From Arctopsyche grandis (lineage: Eukaryota > Arthropoda > Insecta > Trichoptera > Hydropsychidae), in contig NC_135355.1 of the NCBI RefSeq assembly GCF_051622035.1, positions 20,662,986-20,726,985 on the forward strand: 64,000 bases of DNA. Direction: 5' to 3'. This document shows positions 24,816 to 37,710 of the stretch, piece after piece; position 1 is the stretch's first letter, and each line of letters begins with the position of its first letter. Below the pieces are notes generated by a model. It saw nothing but the letters and a program-made list of their open reading frames with translations. It ran no database searches and was not told where the DNA came from. The translations under genes were made by a program, and so were the position numbers.

Positions 24816-24989
24816 TCACAGATTATAAAGAAATAAAAAAAATAATGTACTAAAATATAAGAAATAAACGCGCGAAACGCACACACTCACATTTCGACTC
24901 ACACACACGGTGTACAATGCTGCCAGTAATATTACTTGACGACTATCAAGCAATATTTTCAGTATTACATACATGCGCAATATGTGTCC

Positions 24990-25200
24990 CAAAAAGTAAA
25001 CGGATTATTTCGCACATCGCAATCGCACACATGACAATCGTTGCAAATACGGAATATTTGGCACTCGAGTTTTCGTTAGTATGATGGTTTACGTTGCTAA
25101 CTCTCAATGGATGGAATTTTCGGGTGCCAGGTGTTCCATGATCGAAATTTTAGTGATGTGTGCGAGATCACTTTGAGCAGAATAATCACCGAACCGAACC
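24990..25200. mobile_element. GATTATTCCG-ended MITE, copy
   Basis: It runs from about AAACGGATTATTTCGCACATC to GAATAATCACCGAACC, and matches the 32203 and 48890 copies in inverted or direct orientation. The ends are imperfect inverted repeats and there is no coding sequence. The superfamily is not clear because no clean TSD is visible. Confidence 0.65.
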
Positions 25201-25351
25201 GTTCCGACGATGTGTAGCTCAATGATTACCGCCAATTAGTTTTTGCGTTTACACGGGTTGTGTGCTCGGTCATCCTGGACGACACTGAAGTTCTTGTGAC
25301 GGCTGCATACATACATACATACATATTATATGTACATGTATATAGCAGCCA

Positions 25352-25840
25352 GAAGTTTGGCTTAATGGTAGCGTATATATTTAGCACCACTGAGGTCGAA
25401 GGTTCGAGTCCTCGTCAAACTGCTGGTTAGGTTTGGGGGTTTTGTGACTCCAAATCGATCGTTTCTCTATCAGAGTTTGCCAATTTTATCTGATCATTGT
25501 TGAAACGGTTCCTGAAAATTGGTATTAGATCATTTCCTGTTGTCACAAAATCTGTGTGTATAATTTGTAAAAATTATGCACAGTAATCTGAAATCTATAG
25601 ATATCTCTATAGACATCTCTATAATTTCGCGTTTATTATATGTATAAAAATTGTAATAATAATTGTACACAAAAATCTAAAAATAATCCATAGATGTCTT
25701 TATGATTGTTATATGCAATGTATTCTAATTGTATATGTATTATTGTATTTCTGACCGTTGTCGTACACTCGTCGCATTGGAGCGATCTGTAATGACGAGT
25801 GCATATTGATTGTAACAATAAAATAAAAAAATATATCAAA
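25352..25840 (+). mobile_element. tRNA-headed SINE
   Basis: The head (25352-25422) reads like a tRNA gene, with A box TGGCTTAATGG (25358-25368) and B box GGTTCGAGTCC (25401-25411), but does not fold into a clean tRNA. A body follows with AATCGATCGTTTCTCTATC and GAAACGGTTCCTGAAAATTGG, shared with the SINE at 48050-48515 and the scrap at 10830. Near the 3' end a hairpin (CACTCGTC/GACGAGTG, 25766-25801) carries a GCATTGG...CTGTAAT loop resembling LINE tails in this window. It ends in ATAAAATAAA-type A-rich sequence. Confidence 0.8.
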
Positions 25841-26503
25841 ATATTACAAAATAAATAAAATAAGAGAAAAATATGGATAACGCCTTACCTACATAAATGA
25901 ACGTCATTTGATGACTCTTCTTAACGTTGAAATGCCGATGCGGTGCAAACGATCGAAAAGCGCCAGACAGACTGAACCACAGATTAACGACACGTGTACC
26001 TTATGCGTGTTAATAATTAAAATGTTTCTGTATCTGAAAGATGGGTCAAAATATTTTCCAAAATGTCCGAAAATCTTTTAAACTTTCAAAATTATTATGA
26101 TATATGTATGTCTGTATGTAGTTGAATATATTGTCTTCCAGAAAGTACAACGCCTGTTGAAAGAATATTTTCAGTTATGAACAGTGTGTGGTCAAATGAA
26201 ATATCTTATATGAGTGTTCAAACAATGAGAGCTATGTATATTAATTTTAAGACAAAACCTTGACAATAAATATTCATTATTTAATCATATGGCGTTAAAA
26301 ACCAACATTTGTTACGAAAACCTATAATTGGTATTTTAGAATTTTTGAACATATGTACAACACATTTTTTATATAGACAATTTTTTTGCGGAGAATTTTA
26401 AGCGTCCCGTTTTAAGCTGGGAAACATGGTCACTCAATGTGTGCGTAGTTGTGTTACTACTCGAGGCTTGAGCCTGCTTTCACTTCGCGTAATGTTGTGC
26501 GTT
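25841..26503. other. Intergenic, nothing firmly identified
   Basis: AT-rich sequence. A stretch at about 26130-26260 translates to ESTTPVERIFSVMNSVWSNE..MSVQTMRAMYINF, reminiscent of the C-terminal dimerisation region of hAT transposases (SAxVERxFS). It is short and isolated, so it is at most a hAT scrap. Confidence 0.4.
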
Positions 26504-26507
26504 TTAA

Positions 26508-27019
<512 letters not shown>

Positions 27020-27023
27020 TTAA

Positions 27024-30000
27024 TAAAACAAAAAGTATTTTAAAACACGTTTATTTCTATGCAAATTACATTATCATTCATGAACTTTCACACATACTTA
27101 TGACATAATATACAAAATCACAATGTATTAATATTATAAAATGTAGACATTCTTTCATACGAACAACAAATTAAACGATTGTTTTTATAACATTTACAAC
27201 ATATTTACATTTTTTAACAATAAAATAAATTTTCAGTATAACAAAGGTAAAATGACAAAACGTAATAAATGAGCAATGAATAAAAAAACATAACAATCGA
27301 AATAGATATGTTTTGTAGTTAAACGATTCTACAGAGCACATCTACTTTACCATTATTAACAATATAACAGCAACGTATGTATGTATCAACATTAAAATTA
27401 AATATGGTAGTAAAATAACAAACTAAAGAAAATTACTCAGCATCATTGACAATTTTTATACATTATTTTTTTTTTTAATATTAAAAATTGTATATGTAAA
27501 AAATTGTATTCTGTGACATAATTTGAACCAACCTCGATGTATGCAACACATGTGCTATTTTCTTTATGATGATGTTACTTAAATAGCATATAAAAAAATA
27601 AATATATATACATACACATATAAACATGATATTACTTAAAAAATACAACAATTAATTTTTATCAAAAAAATAAGAAGTCAAGATTTATATTTTAATTAAA
27701 TATAAAAGTGAACCAAAATATAGTTTGAAGGGTTAGTAAATAAAAATATGTCAAAAACTGAATGTGTTAGAAAATAAAACTAGGCAAATAACAACAAAAC
27801 AAATTGATAACACTTAAAATTTAAGGAAACAACAAAATAACATGAATGAATCTAATTTCAATTTTATAACCAAAAAGATTCAAAACTTCAGAAAATTAAT
27901 GATTAAGTTTCAATACGAGATATTACTTGCATCAAAAGTAAAAACTTAAACAAGAAAACTTCATGAGAAAAACTTAACAAATAAAACATAGATAAAGTAA
28001 AAAGAACAGCCTGTAAATTATTGTAACATGAACATTCAAGCGAAACAACTCAATTAACATACAAACAAGAAACAAAACAATTATTTAACAAGTAACTTCA
28101 ACACTATTTTTAAACGAGAACATTAACAATTATGGTTTTCAAAAAAAAAATCAACAAAAACTGTAATACTTCAAAAATCAACAGAAACAATAACATAACT
28201 GAATTAACGATAACAATGAATCAACAGAACCAAAATTACAATATCAACAAGAATAACAGAACCAAATGAAATCAACAAGGTATGAAAGATACATGAACTA
28301 CATTATATAAACATCAATATTTATAATGAAAGAAATCACTTCGTTTTGAAAATGTCAAAAAAAAGCGTTACATTATTTAAAAAAAATAGTTTCTTATAGT
28401 TGATGAATAGTATTGTTAATAAAAAAATTTAGAATTCAGGTATTTTGTAATCGATTCAATTTTTTTTATATAAATCGCATTAATGAAAACTAATAGTTGC
28501 TTCAGTATGATAATATTACCGATTCGAAAAATGAAAAAATAAAATAATCGCAGCAACAAATATTCTTAATTAAACCAAATTTTTTGTTTTAATCTGTATG
28601 TAAAGATTTATACGAATTTTGTAATTTGAATATTTTTTTGGGTTATCATATATATTTTTTGCGAACTATGATTATTTATTGTGATAATTTTTAATATCCA
28701 GCGTTTATAAGTAATATTAAATAAAATGTATGTACTATGCAAGTATCCTAAAATTTTTGTTTTAAAATTAAATGTCATAAAGTTAACTTATAGATAATTG
28801 ATAATAATTGTTAATTCAACATTCACACGAAAAGAAGCGCTTAGTGAGAAACTTAAAAACTTACTAAAACAATAAGGCACAAGAATGCTACAAATTAAAC
28901 GTTGCTATTCTATTACAATAGTACATATTAATTTTAATTTATTGAAGAAAATTGAAATACATTTGAAGCAGTGGTGAATCGTGAAAAACGCCCTCTTTGT
29001 ATTTTACACGCAGCTTTACTTACGTGTGTGCGAGCAGGATTCAAGGAGACTCGGTATGACGTCACCTAGTTCCCTTGTATCCTGTTCTTGCACACGTAAG
29101 GAAGGCTGTGCGACAAAAACAGGGGATTTCCACGACACGCCACTGAATAATGATTTAAGATGCTATGGATTTTATATTACAAATACATTTTATTTTATGT
29201 ACAAGAAAATGTTAAGAATGTTTTTTTTTAACGACAATGAGCTGCTTTAATATGGATTCAATCATAAATTTTTATTTATTTTTAATTCCTATCAATTTCT
29301 ATGGTATTAAAACGGAATAAAACAGGTGCATCATAGATTATTACGCATATTTAAAAGCTGTAAATTGTGTATGTAGTATGTAGAAAAGTGGATTAAGTAA
29401 TTTCGATAGTTTATAATGACTAAAAATATTAAAGATAAGGTTCAAACTTTAATTAAAAAAAAAATAGACTAGTTAGCAAAATTGTAAGAACGCGAAAAAA
29501 ATTCTTATTTTATAAAAATGTCGAGTTTGATTATTAAATGAGAAGAAAAATTATTTTTTCGAAAGAAATTGATAGACAGACACTAGTAGAAAAAATATAT
29601 CTGATTTATAAATATTTTAAATCGCCTATTGTGTACGTTATATTGTGTTTTAAAGGTATTTCAATTTTATAAAATGAAATGCTTGTATGAATAACAGCCC
29701 ATGTATTGAAACCCAAGTTATATGCATTTTTTAAATACTTATTTAACTATAAACACTTGACTGAATTAAAAAATATTTTTAACTACAAACTAACAGCTAA
29801 GCTTACGTTGACTAATGAAAACACACACGAAAAATTAACTTAATTTATATTGTAGCGTAAAATTAGTTAGTTTGAACATTATTATTTGTTGAATTGTATT
29901 TTTTTCCTTTTGTGTTTGATGACTTACTTGGATACGATTTGAATGTTGATATTTTCATTTTTCACCCGTAATATTTCTAGAGCTTCAGACTTATGCTACA

Positions 30001-30142
30001 TATAATGTATATATGTATGTTTGTATATTTAAGCGCACAGCAGTGATGAGAATAACTGGGATATGGATAATTACATATATTATAATTATTTTGCTTCATA
30101 TGTACATATATGGTTAGTAACCATGTTTTCGAAGAATGAAAG
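27024..30142 (-). other. Strand-skewed AT-rich stretch, possible long minus-strand 3' UTR
   Basis: From about 27060 to 28350 the plus strand is far richer in A than T (AACAAAACAA-type runs), so a minus-strand transcript would be U-rich, as 3' UTRs are. No coding ORF stands out. A plausible minus-strand splice acceptor with a strong pyrimidine tract opens at 30142. A hAT-like MITE lies at 28969-29145. The UTR reading is inference. Confidence 0.3.
28969..29145. mobile_element. hAT-like MITE, older copy
   Basis: The ends CAGTGGTGAATCGTGAAAA and GACACGCCACTG are imperfect inverted repeats, and the centre is palindromic around ACACGTAAG. It is related to the 11428 element (shared GCAGGAT...GTATCCTG and GGCTGTGCGAC). 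No matching 8-bp flanks remain, so it is older. Confidence 0.65.
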
Positions 30143-30268
30143 TTCTGAAAAAATATAAAAAAAAGAATGATTAGATATATGTATTATAAAACTTCAACTA
30201 AATTAAAAAATTGCATATTGAAAAATTTACCTGTATATTTATCAGAAGTTGCGTTCAGCTCTATAACT
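30143..30268 (-). other. Candidate terminal coding exons on the minus strand
   Basis: An 89-nt intron with GTAAAT donor and a TTTTTTTTATATTTTTTCAG acceptor would join about 30232-30265 to sequence from 30142 down. The joined frame reads LNATSDKYTELSFFENMVTNHICTYEAK then a stop. The upstream acceptor is weak and nothing in the protein is recognisable. It could equally be non-coding exons. Confidence 0.25.
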
Positions 30269-30304
30269 TTTTATTATCATTATTGATGTAATACAATAAT
30301 TCGT

Positions 30305-30347
30305 ATGTCCGACCACTGCCTCCTTCCAGAGGAACGGTCAGTGGTCG
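30305..30347. repeat. 12-bp-arm hairpin
   Basis: TCCGACCACTGC at the left pairs with CAGTGGTCGGA at the right across a short GGAAGG-type loop. The sequence after it (to about 30665) is richer in G and C than its surroundings and unclassified; an open plus-strand frame there shows no known domain. Confidence 0.6.
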
Positions 30348-30667
30348 GACTGGAGCTGATATGTAATGTCACGATGACATGTTGTCAACGTGTGATCCAG
30401 AAACTTATTTTCGGCCACTTATATACCACCATAAAATTTCCCCTCCTCCACGTTTCCGGAGAATGCCCACGATCTCCAACCCTAGAGCATACTATAATAT
30501 TATTTAAACGGGGGGAGGGGGAAACCGGAATTATTACTTCGCTAACCCCCGGAATGAACAATAATCGTTGCACAATGGATGGTCTCAAGAAAAGATTCCG
30601 AAAGGGGGATAGAATCCAAAGGTTCAAATTTAAATTGGGGTGGCATACATACATATGTGGATCGTGA

Positions 30668-32200
30668 GAATCTTTACTCGTGATTGTTTACTCCATTTTC
30701 GATTATAAAATAATATTCATCGGAACTACTAGTTCGTTTTGTAAATTAAGCCGGATAAAAAAACATTGGCAATTACAGGAAGTTGTATTATACATGTATG
30801 AATTTATGAATATTTAATATGGGAATGTGTAAATATTGATATACTGGTAGGCGGATACGAGGGTCAGATTAAATCCAATGAAATTTAATGAATAAAATGT
30901 CAATGAATGTGAGTTACAAAAAAAAAAGAGACGAAAAACTTTTCAAACTATGAAGCAAGAGATGAAACTCAAAATTACCACCACGGAAGTGAGACGAAGG
31001 ATTTGAGCATGCATTATAAAACGGCATTTTCATATAAACAATAAATAATTTTAACAACATTTTTGTTTTATTTGACATTAGAAGTTAGAATTCATCACTT
31101 GTGAATGGCGGATATTGTTCGCCGCGCTCCCTCAATTATATTTTTACACTCTAATTCTGATAATTGGCAAGACAACTGCATGAGTGATATCTTAAAAGAA
31201 AGGGTAATAAGTAGGCATTTTTTGTTTTTCTTTTAAATACAAAAAAAATCAGTATTTTCTTACTTTTTGACAAATTTTTGAAAACTTACTGTCCCTCTAA
31301 TATTTTTTTTGTTGACACAGATGATTGTATTTGTTTTTATTTTATTGAACAAACATTAGAAAAACAAAAAAAAGTAATAGTTAACTAACATATCACTTTT
31401 AAGTTGGGCAGTATTAGCAATTAACTGTAAGATTTTGGTTTTTTTCTAAATATCTTTAAAAATTAAATGAAAAAAACCTCAAAAATAGCTCAAAGTCTTC
31501 TAAATGATATGAGCAATCATTCTTTTAAGGACTTGCACTTAGCTTCAAAGCACCCTGTATATGTAGGATTGTATGAAAGCTTTCAATTACAATAAATTTC
31601 GATAGTCAAGTAGCTAGTTTGACGCTTAAAAGGTACATATGTATATCCAAGAAAGCAATAAGAATAGTATTAATAAATTTACATGTATTTACGAACACCA
31701 AAACATTCAGAATCTATTTAAAGTGTTGTGACAATAGCAACCACGATTTTACAAAAAAAATGTTTCGAATAAAAATTAGGAATTGGAGTGAAAAACAGCA
31801 TTTTCAAAAGAAATGTTCTCCCCAAATATGAACATATGTATATGTACATATACGAGTATGTTTGCTTCCATGATCTTTTGGTCTCGTTAAAAATGGCACG
31901 GTCACCAAAGGAACGGTATTTCACAGCTATCCCACCATTGAAATCAAGGGAAAAGACCTATGCATCGAGAACTGAAATGGCAATACTCTCATAATAATAG
32001 TAATAATAACTTTGCAATTTTATTTAACTGTATCCGAAAAAGGGCCGGTTTGGCTCGTCAAATATCTAAAAAAAAAAGACTTCTAAATAATACAAACCAG
32101 TTTTTATTACAGTGTTATCGTTTTAAGCAAATTTAATTTTCAAAAATCTATTTTAAGTTTTGGGCAAATATATATTTATAAATATACATATGTACATACG
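30668..32200. other. AT-rich intergenic stretch
   Basis: I see no supported gene, RNA or classified element here; short ORFs lack codon or domain signals. Confidence 0.5.
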
Positions 32201-32202
32201 GT

Positions 32203-32405
32203 TCGGTGATTATTCCGTAAAAAAGCGATCTCGCGCACGTTACTAAAATCTCTATCACGGAACATCTGGCACCCAAAAAACTCCATCAATCGCGAAATAT
32301 TGTACTAACGATAACTTGAGTGCCAGATATTCCGTATTCGCGATTTTTGTGGCAACGATTGTTGTGCGCGCGATCGAAATTTGCGCAATAATCCGGTTAT
32401 CGTAT
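32203..32405. mobile_element. GATTATTCCG-ended MITE, best copy
   Basis: Left end GGTTCGGTGATTATTCCG and right end AATAATCCGGTTATCG are imperfect inverted repeats, with inner pairs such as GCGATCTCGCGCACG and GCGCGCGATCG. Related copies lie at 9405, 24990, 48890 and a scrap at 55118. It is about 200 bp and non-coding. An inverted pair around AATATATTAAAGTTAGATTTTTATTTAATAC follows at 32410-32512. Confidence 0.7.
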
Positions 32406-32409
32406 ACAC

Positions 32410-32513
32410 GAATATATTAAAGTTAGATTTTTATTTAATACAAATATACTACACATGCAAATCGCATTGTGTAATATATTAGTATTAAATAAAAATCTAA
32501 CTTTAATATATTC
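32410..32513. repeat. Near-perfect palindrome, 47-bp arms
   Basis: ACGAATATATTAAAGTTAG... (32408 on) is complementary to ...CTAACTTTAATATATTCGT (ending 32514) across a short centre (TACACATGCAAATCGCATTGTGTA). It is close to perfect, so young or maintained. Confidence 0.8.
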
Positions 32514-32921
32514 GTAATTCAGTGGGTATAATCGTCAAAATATACGTTACAATTTTTTTTAATAATTTTACTAACTGATTAAATATTTGCTTAGGCTTAC
32601 CAATGAGGAATTGTGGGCTCAAATGAAACCAAAATCGAAAAATTTACTTGAATACATATTCTCCATTATGTTTATTGTTCGTATGGAAAGATTTGTATAG
32701 TTAAATTTAGATCGACCATCTCTTGTTCATCATTCATCATTTGTTGTGTGTGTGTATGTGTGCGTGCGTGCGTGCGTGCGTTAGTGCGCGCGTGTGTGAG
32801 TGCAATTCGTTTCTGATTGGCTGTCGTTAAAAATGGATTCAAATAAATTTAATAAAAAAATAAATGAATATTTATTATTAGATAAGCCGTATTTAAGCGG
32901 TTTATATGACAAATTATTATA

Positions 32922-33432
32922 TACTAGTGTTTTTACCCGGCTTCGCTCGGTATTTGTAATATAAACCGCTTAGACATGGCCAATCTAATAGTAAATATTT
33001 TATTAAATTTATTTGAATACTTTTATTTTATTTAAATTTATTTGAATATTCAATTGTTTTTTTTTTTTGTCAAATTGAACGTCACGGATTTTACGAACCA
33101 AACAATCAAATATATGGACATACAAAGTATCTTTTGAAATTATATATTACTAGTTGTTTAACCCGGTATTTGTAATATAAACAGCTCAGTATTTGTAATA
33201 TAAACAGCTTAAACATGGCGAATCTAATAGTAAATATTCATTTGAATCGAAAAAAATATATATCGAATCGAAACCATATTGAATCGTCGTCATAGAAACT
33301 TTGATTTGTTTTCGATGTTACCAACCAACATTACATACTTACAAAGTCTCTTTCGAAATTGTATTACATGTATATGTACATATGTAGATTAAGAAGATTT
33401 ATATTACGAGCGAAACCGGGTGGAACCACTAG
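32922..33432. mobile_element. Unclassified repeat bounded by CTAGTG...CACTAG arms
   Basis: The left end ACTAGTGTTTTTACCCGGCTTCGCTCG is inverted relative to the right end CGAGCGAAACCGGGTGGAACCACTAGT. Inside, a unit of about 240 bp (CCCGG..TATTTGTAATATAAAC..GGCCAATCTAATAGTAAATATT) occurs twice, at 32937 and 33160. The same unit occurs at 56132 and, inverted, at 60250. No protein is recognised; the class is unknown. Confidence 0.6.
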
Positions 33433-35615
33433 TGATAAATAAAACAAATGCTTGGAATTCATTATATTTGCAATCGACTAGGCATTAAAATTATAAAATA
33501 AAAAAACAACAATTCTTTAGGTGATAATTGAGTGCTGTTTTGTGTACTAATTAAATCCATTCAAAGACATATTACTCACCCGCATAAAGTTCAGTTCACA
33601 TGATAATAATTTGATAGCGAAATTATTGTTTAAAATAAAATATTGCGCGATATACGTATGCACATATGTATACATATATGGGGGTCGCGTGTCTATTGCA
33701 ACGCTATATTTGTCATGTCATTATTGATGCTTTTTTTTCGTTATTAAATAGCGATTCAATCGAATAGATACTATGCGGGTGGAGTTTGATAGTTTGGAAG
33801 AAATCGAAAAAAAAAATACATAGTATAATATATTTCACACGAGTTGCGAATGAGTGTTGTTCTTTGATATGAATGTGTAGTAATTTATGCTTGTGCCTTT
33901 TGTCAGTAAACCGGACGTGCGTGGGAAAAGTGGTAATCACAGGTATTGGGGTACCGTCACCAAAAGCCCTCCGTATAAATAAAAATTCACCCTTCCGTAT
34001 GTTAAATCACCCCTGAATAAGTCGTGCCAAACACCGGTTGATCGTGGTACCTTCTAGAATCGGATGCTTCCACACCTGAACAGGGAAAAATCACGATAAG
34101 CAAATATCTCAATTTCTGGTTTGCAATGTATTTAGATAATAAAAAATATAAAATTTTACACAATTATTTATTGCAAAATTTCAGTCCACTTTTCCACTTT
34201 TCTTCACGTCGAGAAATAATTCGCAAAACATTATACATATATAATGTTTTGTGTTTAACAATATTTAAGACTACTGGAGGCCTTTGATACGCGATTCTGA
34301 ACATATCGAATTAAAATAAGTGATAGCAATTTGTGAATTAAGTCAAACAGATATTGTGTTTTTTAATTCAAATTTTCAAATATAGCGGCTCATATACTCA
34401 ATTTAGACAAAAAATCGTTTGAGAAACGTCGATATGGTAATAAAGAAGAAGACAAGAGCGTGAGAAAGCGAAGGTTAAACAGATGTGTGACGTATTGATT
34501 TGGAGGGGTGGAAAATCAGTTTTCATGTTTAAATCACATCGATATCTACATTATTTTCTCATACAAGTTTTCAAATGGTCTTATCTTATCATGTGCTACT
34601 CCAGTGACTTTAAAAGTCCTATGATAAAGATAAAGCAATGATAATAAATACTTTTGATACATATGTCACAAACTATTGGAATATCATATGCTATAGTTTT
34701 GTTAGAAGAAATTATACTTTAAATGCTGGAGCGCATATGCTGTGGCACTCGAAAGAAACTCAAAGAATTAAAATTCGCTCATTTTTTTTGCAATACAAAC
34801 TTTCGGTTTCACAAATAGGGGACCCATAACAATGAACTTCATACAAAAGTTCCCCTTCGGATTTTACCTTTTCAGCTTAGTCCGAAAGACGTCAAGCAGT
34901 TAACACGTGTCTTGAAGAACCATTGTGAGTCATGAATCATGATGTACCCCACGACCTACAGAAGGTACCGCAAGAATTAAAACAGTCGAAGTATAAACTA
35001 AAAGTTGTATATTTTAGCTGTAGAACGTAAAAAACTGTTACATTAACTAGGCCGGATCTTAAAACGGTAATTTTGGAGTCCTATCGCTAGACCTAGTGGA
35101 AAACTTTCATAGTATTAAGGAAACGTTAATTAAAAAATTGTAAACAATGTCCGGTGCCTCCACCAATCGATTTATCTCTGTGCACCGGTACATAGAAAAA
35201 CGAAATGAAAATTACTGAAGTCAGCCTTATAACACCTCACTCAAGCTTTTACAATCACGAAATCTGGAGTAGAGCATATTTTATTTGTAGAGGTAACGTG
35301 ATTGTATTCTACCAGGTGATATTGCACAATCACCAAAGAATATTTGAACATATGTACATAAGTAAATAAACCATACTCACAATTAGATTTCTTGAATATT
35401 GAATCTTATACAATACCCGTGTAAAAATAAAATAAGATCACCTTAAACTAACTTGCCAGCATGCGAAAAAAGTTAACTGAAACTGGAAATATATACATAA
35501 TATAACAGGAAGACGAGCAGATGTTCACAACATAAAGATTGTCTGACATGTACATACATACATACATATACTTTTATGTATTATGTATAACGGTTGAAAT
35601 GGAAAATAGTTTTAC
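33433..35615. other. AT-rich stretch, no supported gene
   Basis: Only short ORFs without recognisable domains are seen. A GTGAGT donor-like site on the minus strand at about 33582 could end a non-coding exon, but nothing confirms it. Confidence 0.4.
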
Positions 35616-35638
35616 CTTCGGCTGTATTTAATAGATAT
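35616..35638 (-). other. Candidate 23-nt micro-exon
   Basis: The minus strand has a strong acceptor (TTCTTTAACCTTTGCTTCACTCAG), then 23 nt, then a GTAAAA donor. One frame reads YLLNTAE. Splice signals are good but there is no supporting homology. Confidence 0.25.
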
Positions 35639-36164
35639 CTGAGTGAAGCAAAGGTTAAAGAAGGTGAAATCTTTTAAAGGAAAACAAAAATATTATAAAT
35701 TTTGTCCACTGTTGTAAGAGTTCACAGAAGTCAACTAAAAAACCTATACATATGTATGTATGGCTTCATAAATTCACAACGTTCCATAGGATAGTGGTAA
35801 AAAACGTCCTCTTTTTCTAACATGTGACATTAATACTAGTGTTCTACCCGATGAAATATGTGTCTGTCCTGTGTTTAAGGCTTCCAATCCCGGGATACCG
35901 GGATCCCGGTGGTTTCTGGTACCGTAAATCCCGGTGCTGAATCTAGTCTGAATACCGGGATTACGGTGCTGGCAGAAATTTCTTTAAAAATATTATTTTC
36001 ACAAAAATAATATGGAAAAAAACATAAAACAAAATTATATAATGAACAATGGTGGGATGAGCAATGACAGTCATAGTCCATTTGTTTGCCACCCATTTCT
36101 TCCACCCGTTTCGACGCCGGCTTGCCGTTTCCACGAAATGGTATGAACGGCCTGTATTGTGGCG
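35639..36164. other. Intergenic with a CCCGGGATACCGGGATCCCGG pocket
   Basis: At 35885-35975 the sequence is a cluster of CCGGGAT/ATCCCGG motifs, GC-rich and partly palindromic, unlike its surroundings. It resembles the edges of some insect hAT elements but has no visible TSD. Confidence 0.4.
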
Positions 36165-36199
36165 CAGATATTGTGCTCAACGGCAATGATATTTGAAGC

Positions 36200-37000
36200 C
36201 TATTTTAACCGATTCGAACTCGGAATCGACCACTGGTCACATTTTCGTGATCTAGAAATAATGGGTGTGTGTCTGTGTTTCTGTGTGAGTGTCTGTATGT
36301 TTATTGTGTGTCAGTTTTCAACACTTATCGAACTGAAACTTAGTATTCGTTACTGAAATTTTTATCGATACACCATAATTTTTTTTTTAATTTTTAGTTG
36401 ACCGGAAATGGTACCTCCTCTTATAGGTGTCCTCTTTCTTTTGAAGTTCTTGAATTAAATGATCTCCCAAGCCACTCATTAAATCGGACTGAAATTTCTT
36501 ACTTGTAATAGAAATTATTAATATTATACCCCAATTATTTTTTCCTAAACCGAAAGTAGTATTTTTAATTTAGAGAATCAAGGCTTTTTATGTTTTTCTA
36601 AGAAATCCTTTAATTTATTGAACTGAAATGTGTAAAAGTTGGTAAGCATCCGTCAACCAGAAGTGACAGTGTACTCTTGTTTAATTTTTTCTTCCACTAT
36701 TTTTTTCAACGCCTTTAACATGTGCGCTCTTCACATAAAAATCAAGTATAATTATTGTATCAATGTGATGAAAATAATGAAAAAATCACTAAATATAATA
36801 AACCGGAAGCGGGATTTTTTCCTCTTAGAAAAGTCAAAAATGTTGTGACAACGATTCTTTCCACGCCCTGAACATATTTAGCTGAAAATTTATATTTGTA
36901 TTATTTTTGTACTAACATAGAGTTGATTAGGTTTTGGTCGGAATTCGTAAACCGGAAGTATAACTTTAGTCTTGTGTAAATTTTCCTACATTTGTGTTCA
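36200..37000 (+). repeat. Dispersed repeat with ACCGGAAG modules, copy 1
   Basis: Segments such as CCGGAAGCGGGATTTTTTCC and GAAAAGTCAAAAATGTTGTGAC recur in inverted orientation at about 62790-64000. Within each copy, CCGGAAGT followed by a TTTCAGTTCGATA-like stretch recurs every 100-150 bp. It is non-coding; class unknown. Confidence 0.6.
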
Positions 37001-37334
37001 ATTTGTATTGAAAATGCACATAGCCGGTATGTGTGAACTTATGTTCACACATACCGGCGTATGTTCACAAATCATAAAATCATTTTTCCCACATTACATT
37101 TGAAAATGAGACAATTTACTTTATTTAGAATTAATAATTTATAAAATGAGACTTTGTGATGAGTTCGCTAATAACTTCGGAATGATAGTTGTTTACCATA
37201 ATATTTAAATAGGATTTTCGGGTTTGAGTATAAGTATATTTTTTTACTATTCCAAATCAACTAGTGAATCCTTGAGAACAGTATCATCTGTGTTTTAGAT
37301 TTTTTAAAGATCCAGTGTTTCTTAAACTTGCATT

Positions 37335-37710
37335 TTTTTAAAGCGATATTTTATTTTATTTTTATTTATATTTTGTTTTATTTTATTTTACTTTTTCTTT
37401 CTCCTTTATATATTTTTATATACTATTTTAATTTTGTTCAGTTTAAACAAAGAATGGGATTTATGGATTTTATTTTTAATTTTTACACTTTTGTTATATT
37501 TTTTTTCTCTCTGAATGATGTATTATTTTCCTTTTGTTACTTTTTTTTATTTTATTTTATTTTACCATGTTTTCTGATTTTGCTTTTTTCCTTTATTTAC
37601 AGTTTACTTGTTTTTATATATTTTTTAAATGTAGGCCATTGTGGCGCATTAGGTTCTTCCTGTAATGCCACAATGGTCCAAAACTATTAAATAAATAAAT
37701 AAATAAATAT
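37335..37710 (+). mobile_element. LINE 3' end with hairpin tail, copy 1
   Basis: A T-rich 3' UTR is followed by a hairpin (GGCCATTGTGGC / GCCACAATGGTCC, 37634-37679) and an (ATAA)n run ending near 37710. It is about 95% identical to 42265-42640, which continues upstream into an ORF2 C-terminus. It is a 5'-truncated insertion. Confidence 0.8.

Noticed and set aside
25352-25422. Functional tRNA gene
   Set aside because: A and B boxes are present, but arms do not fold well, and the sequence continues into a SINE body and tail. The same holds for 48430-48512.
26130-26260. hAT transposase gene
   Set aside because: Only about 40 codons resemble the dimerisation region, without TIRs or flanking blocks.
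30305-30667. 120-codon plus-strand ORF as a gene
   Set aside because: Both strands are open in this GC-richer stretch, the start overlaps a hairpin, and no domain is recognisable.
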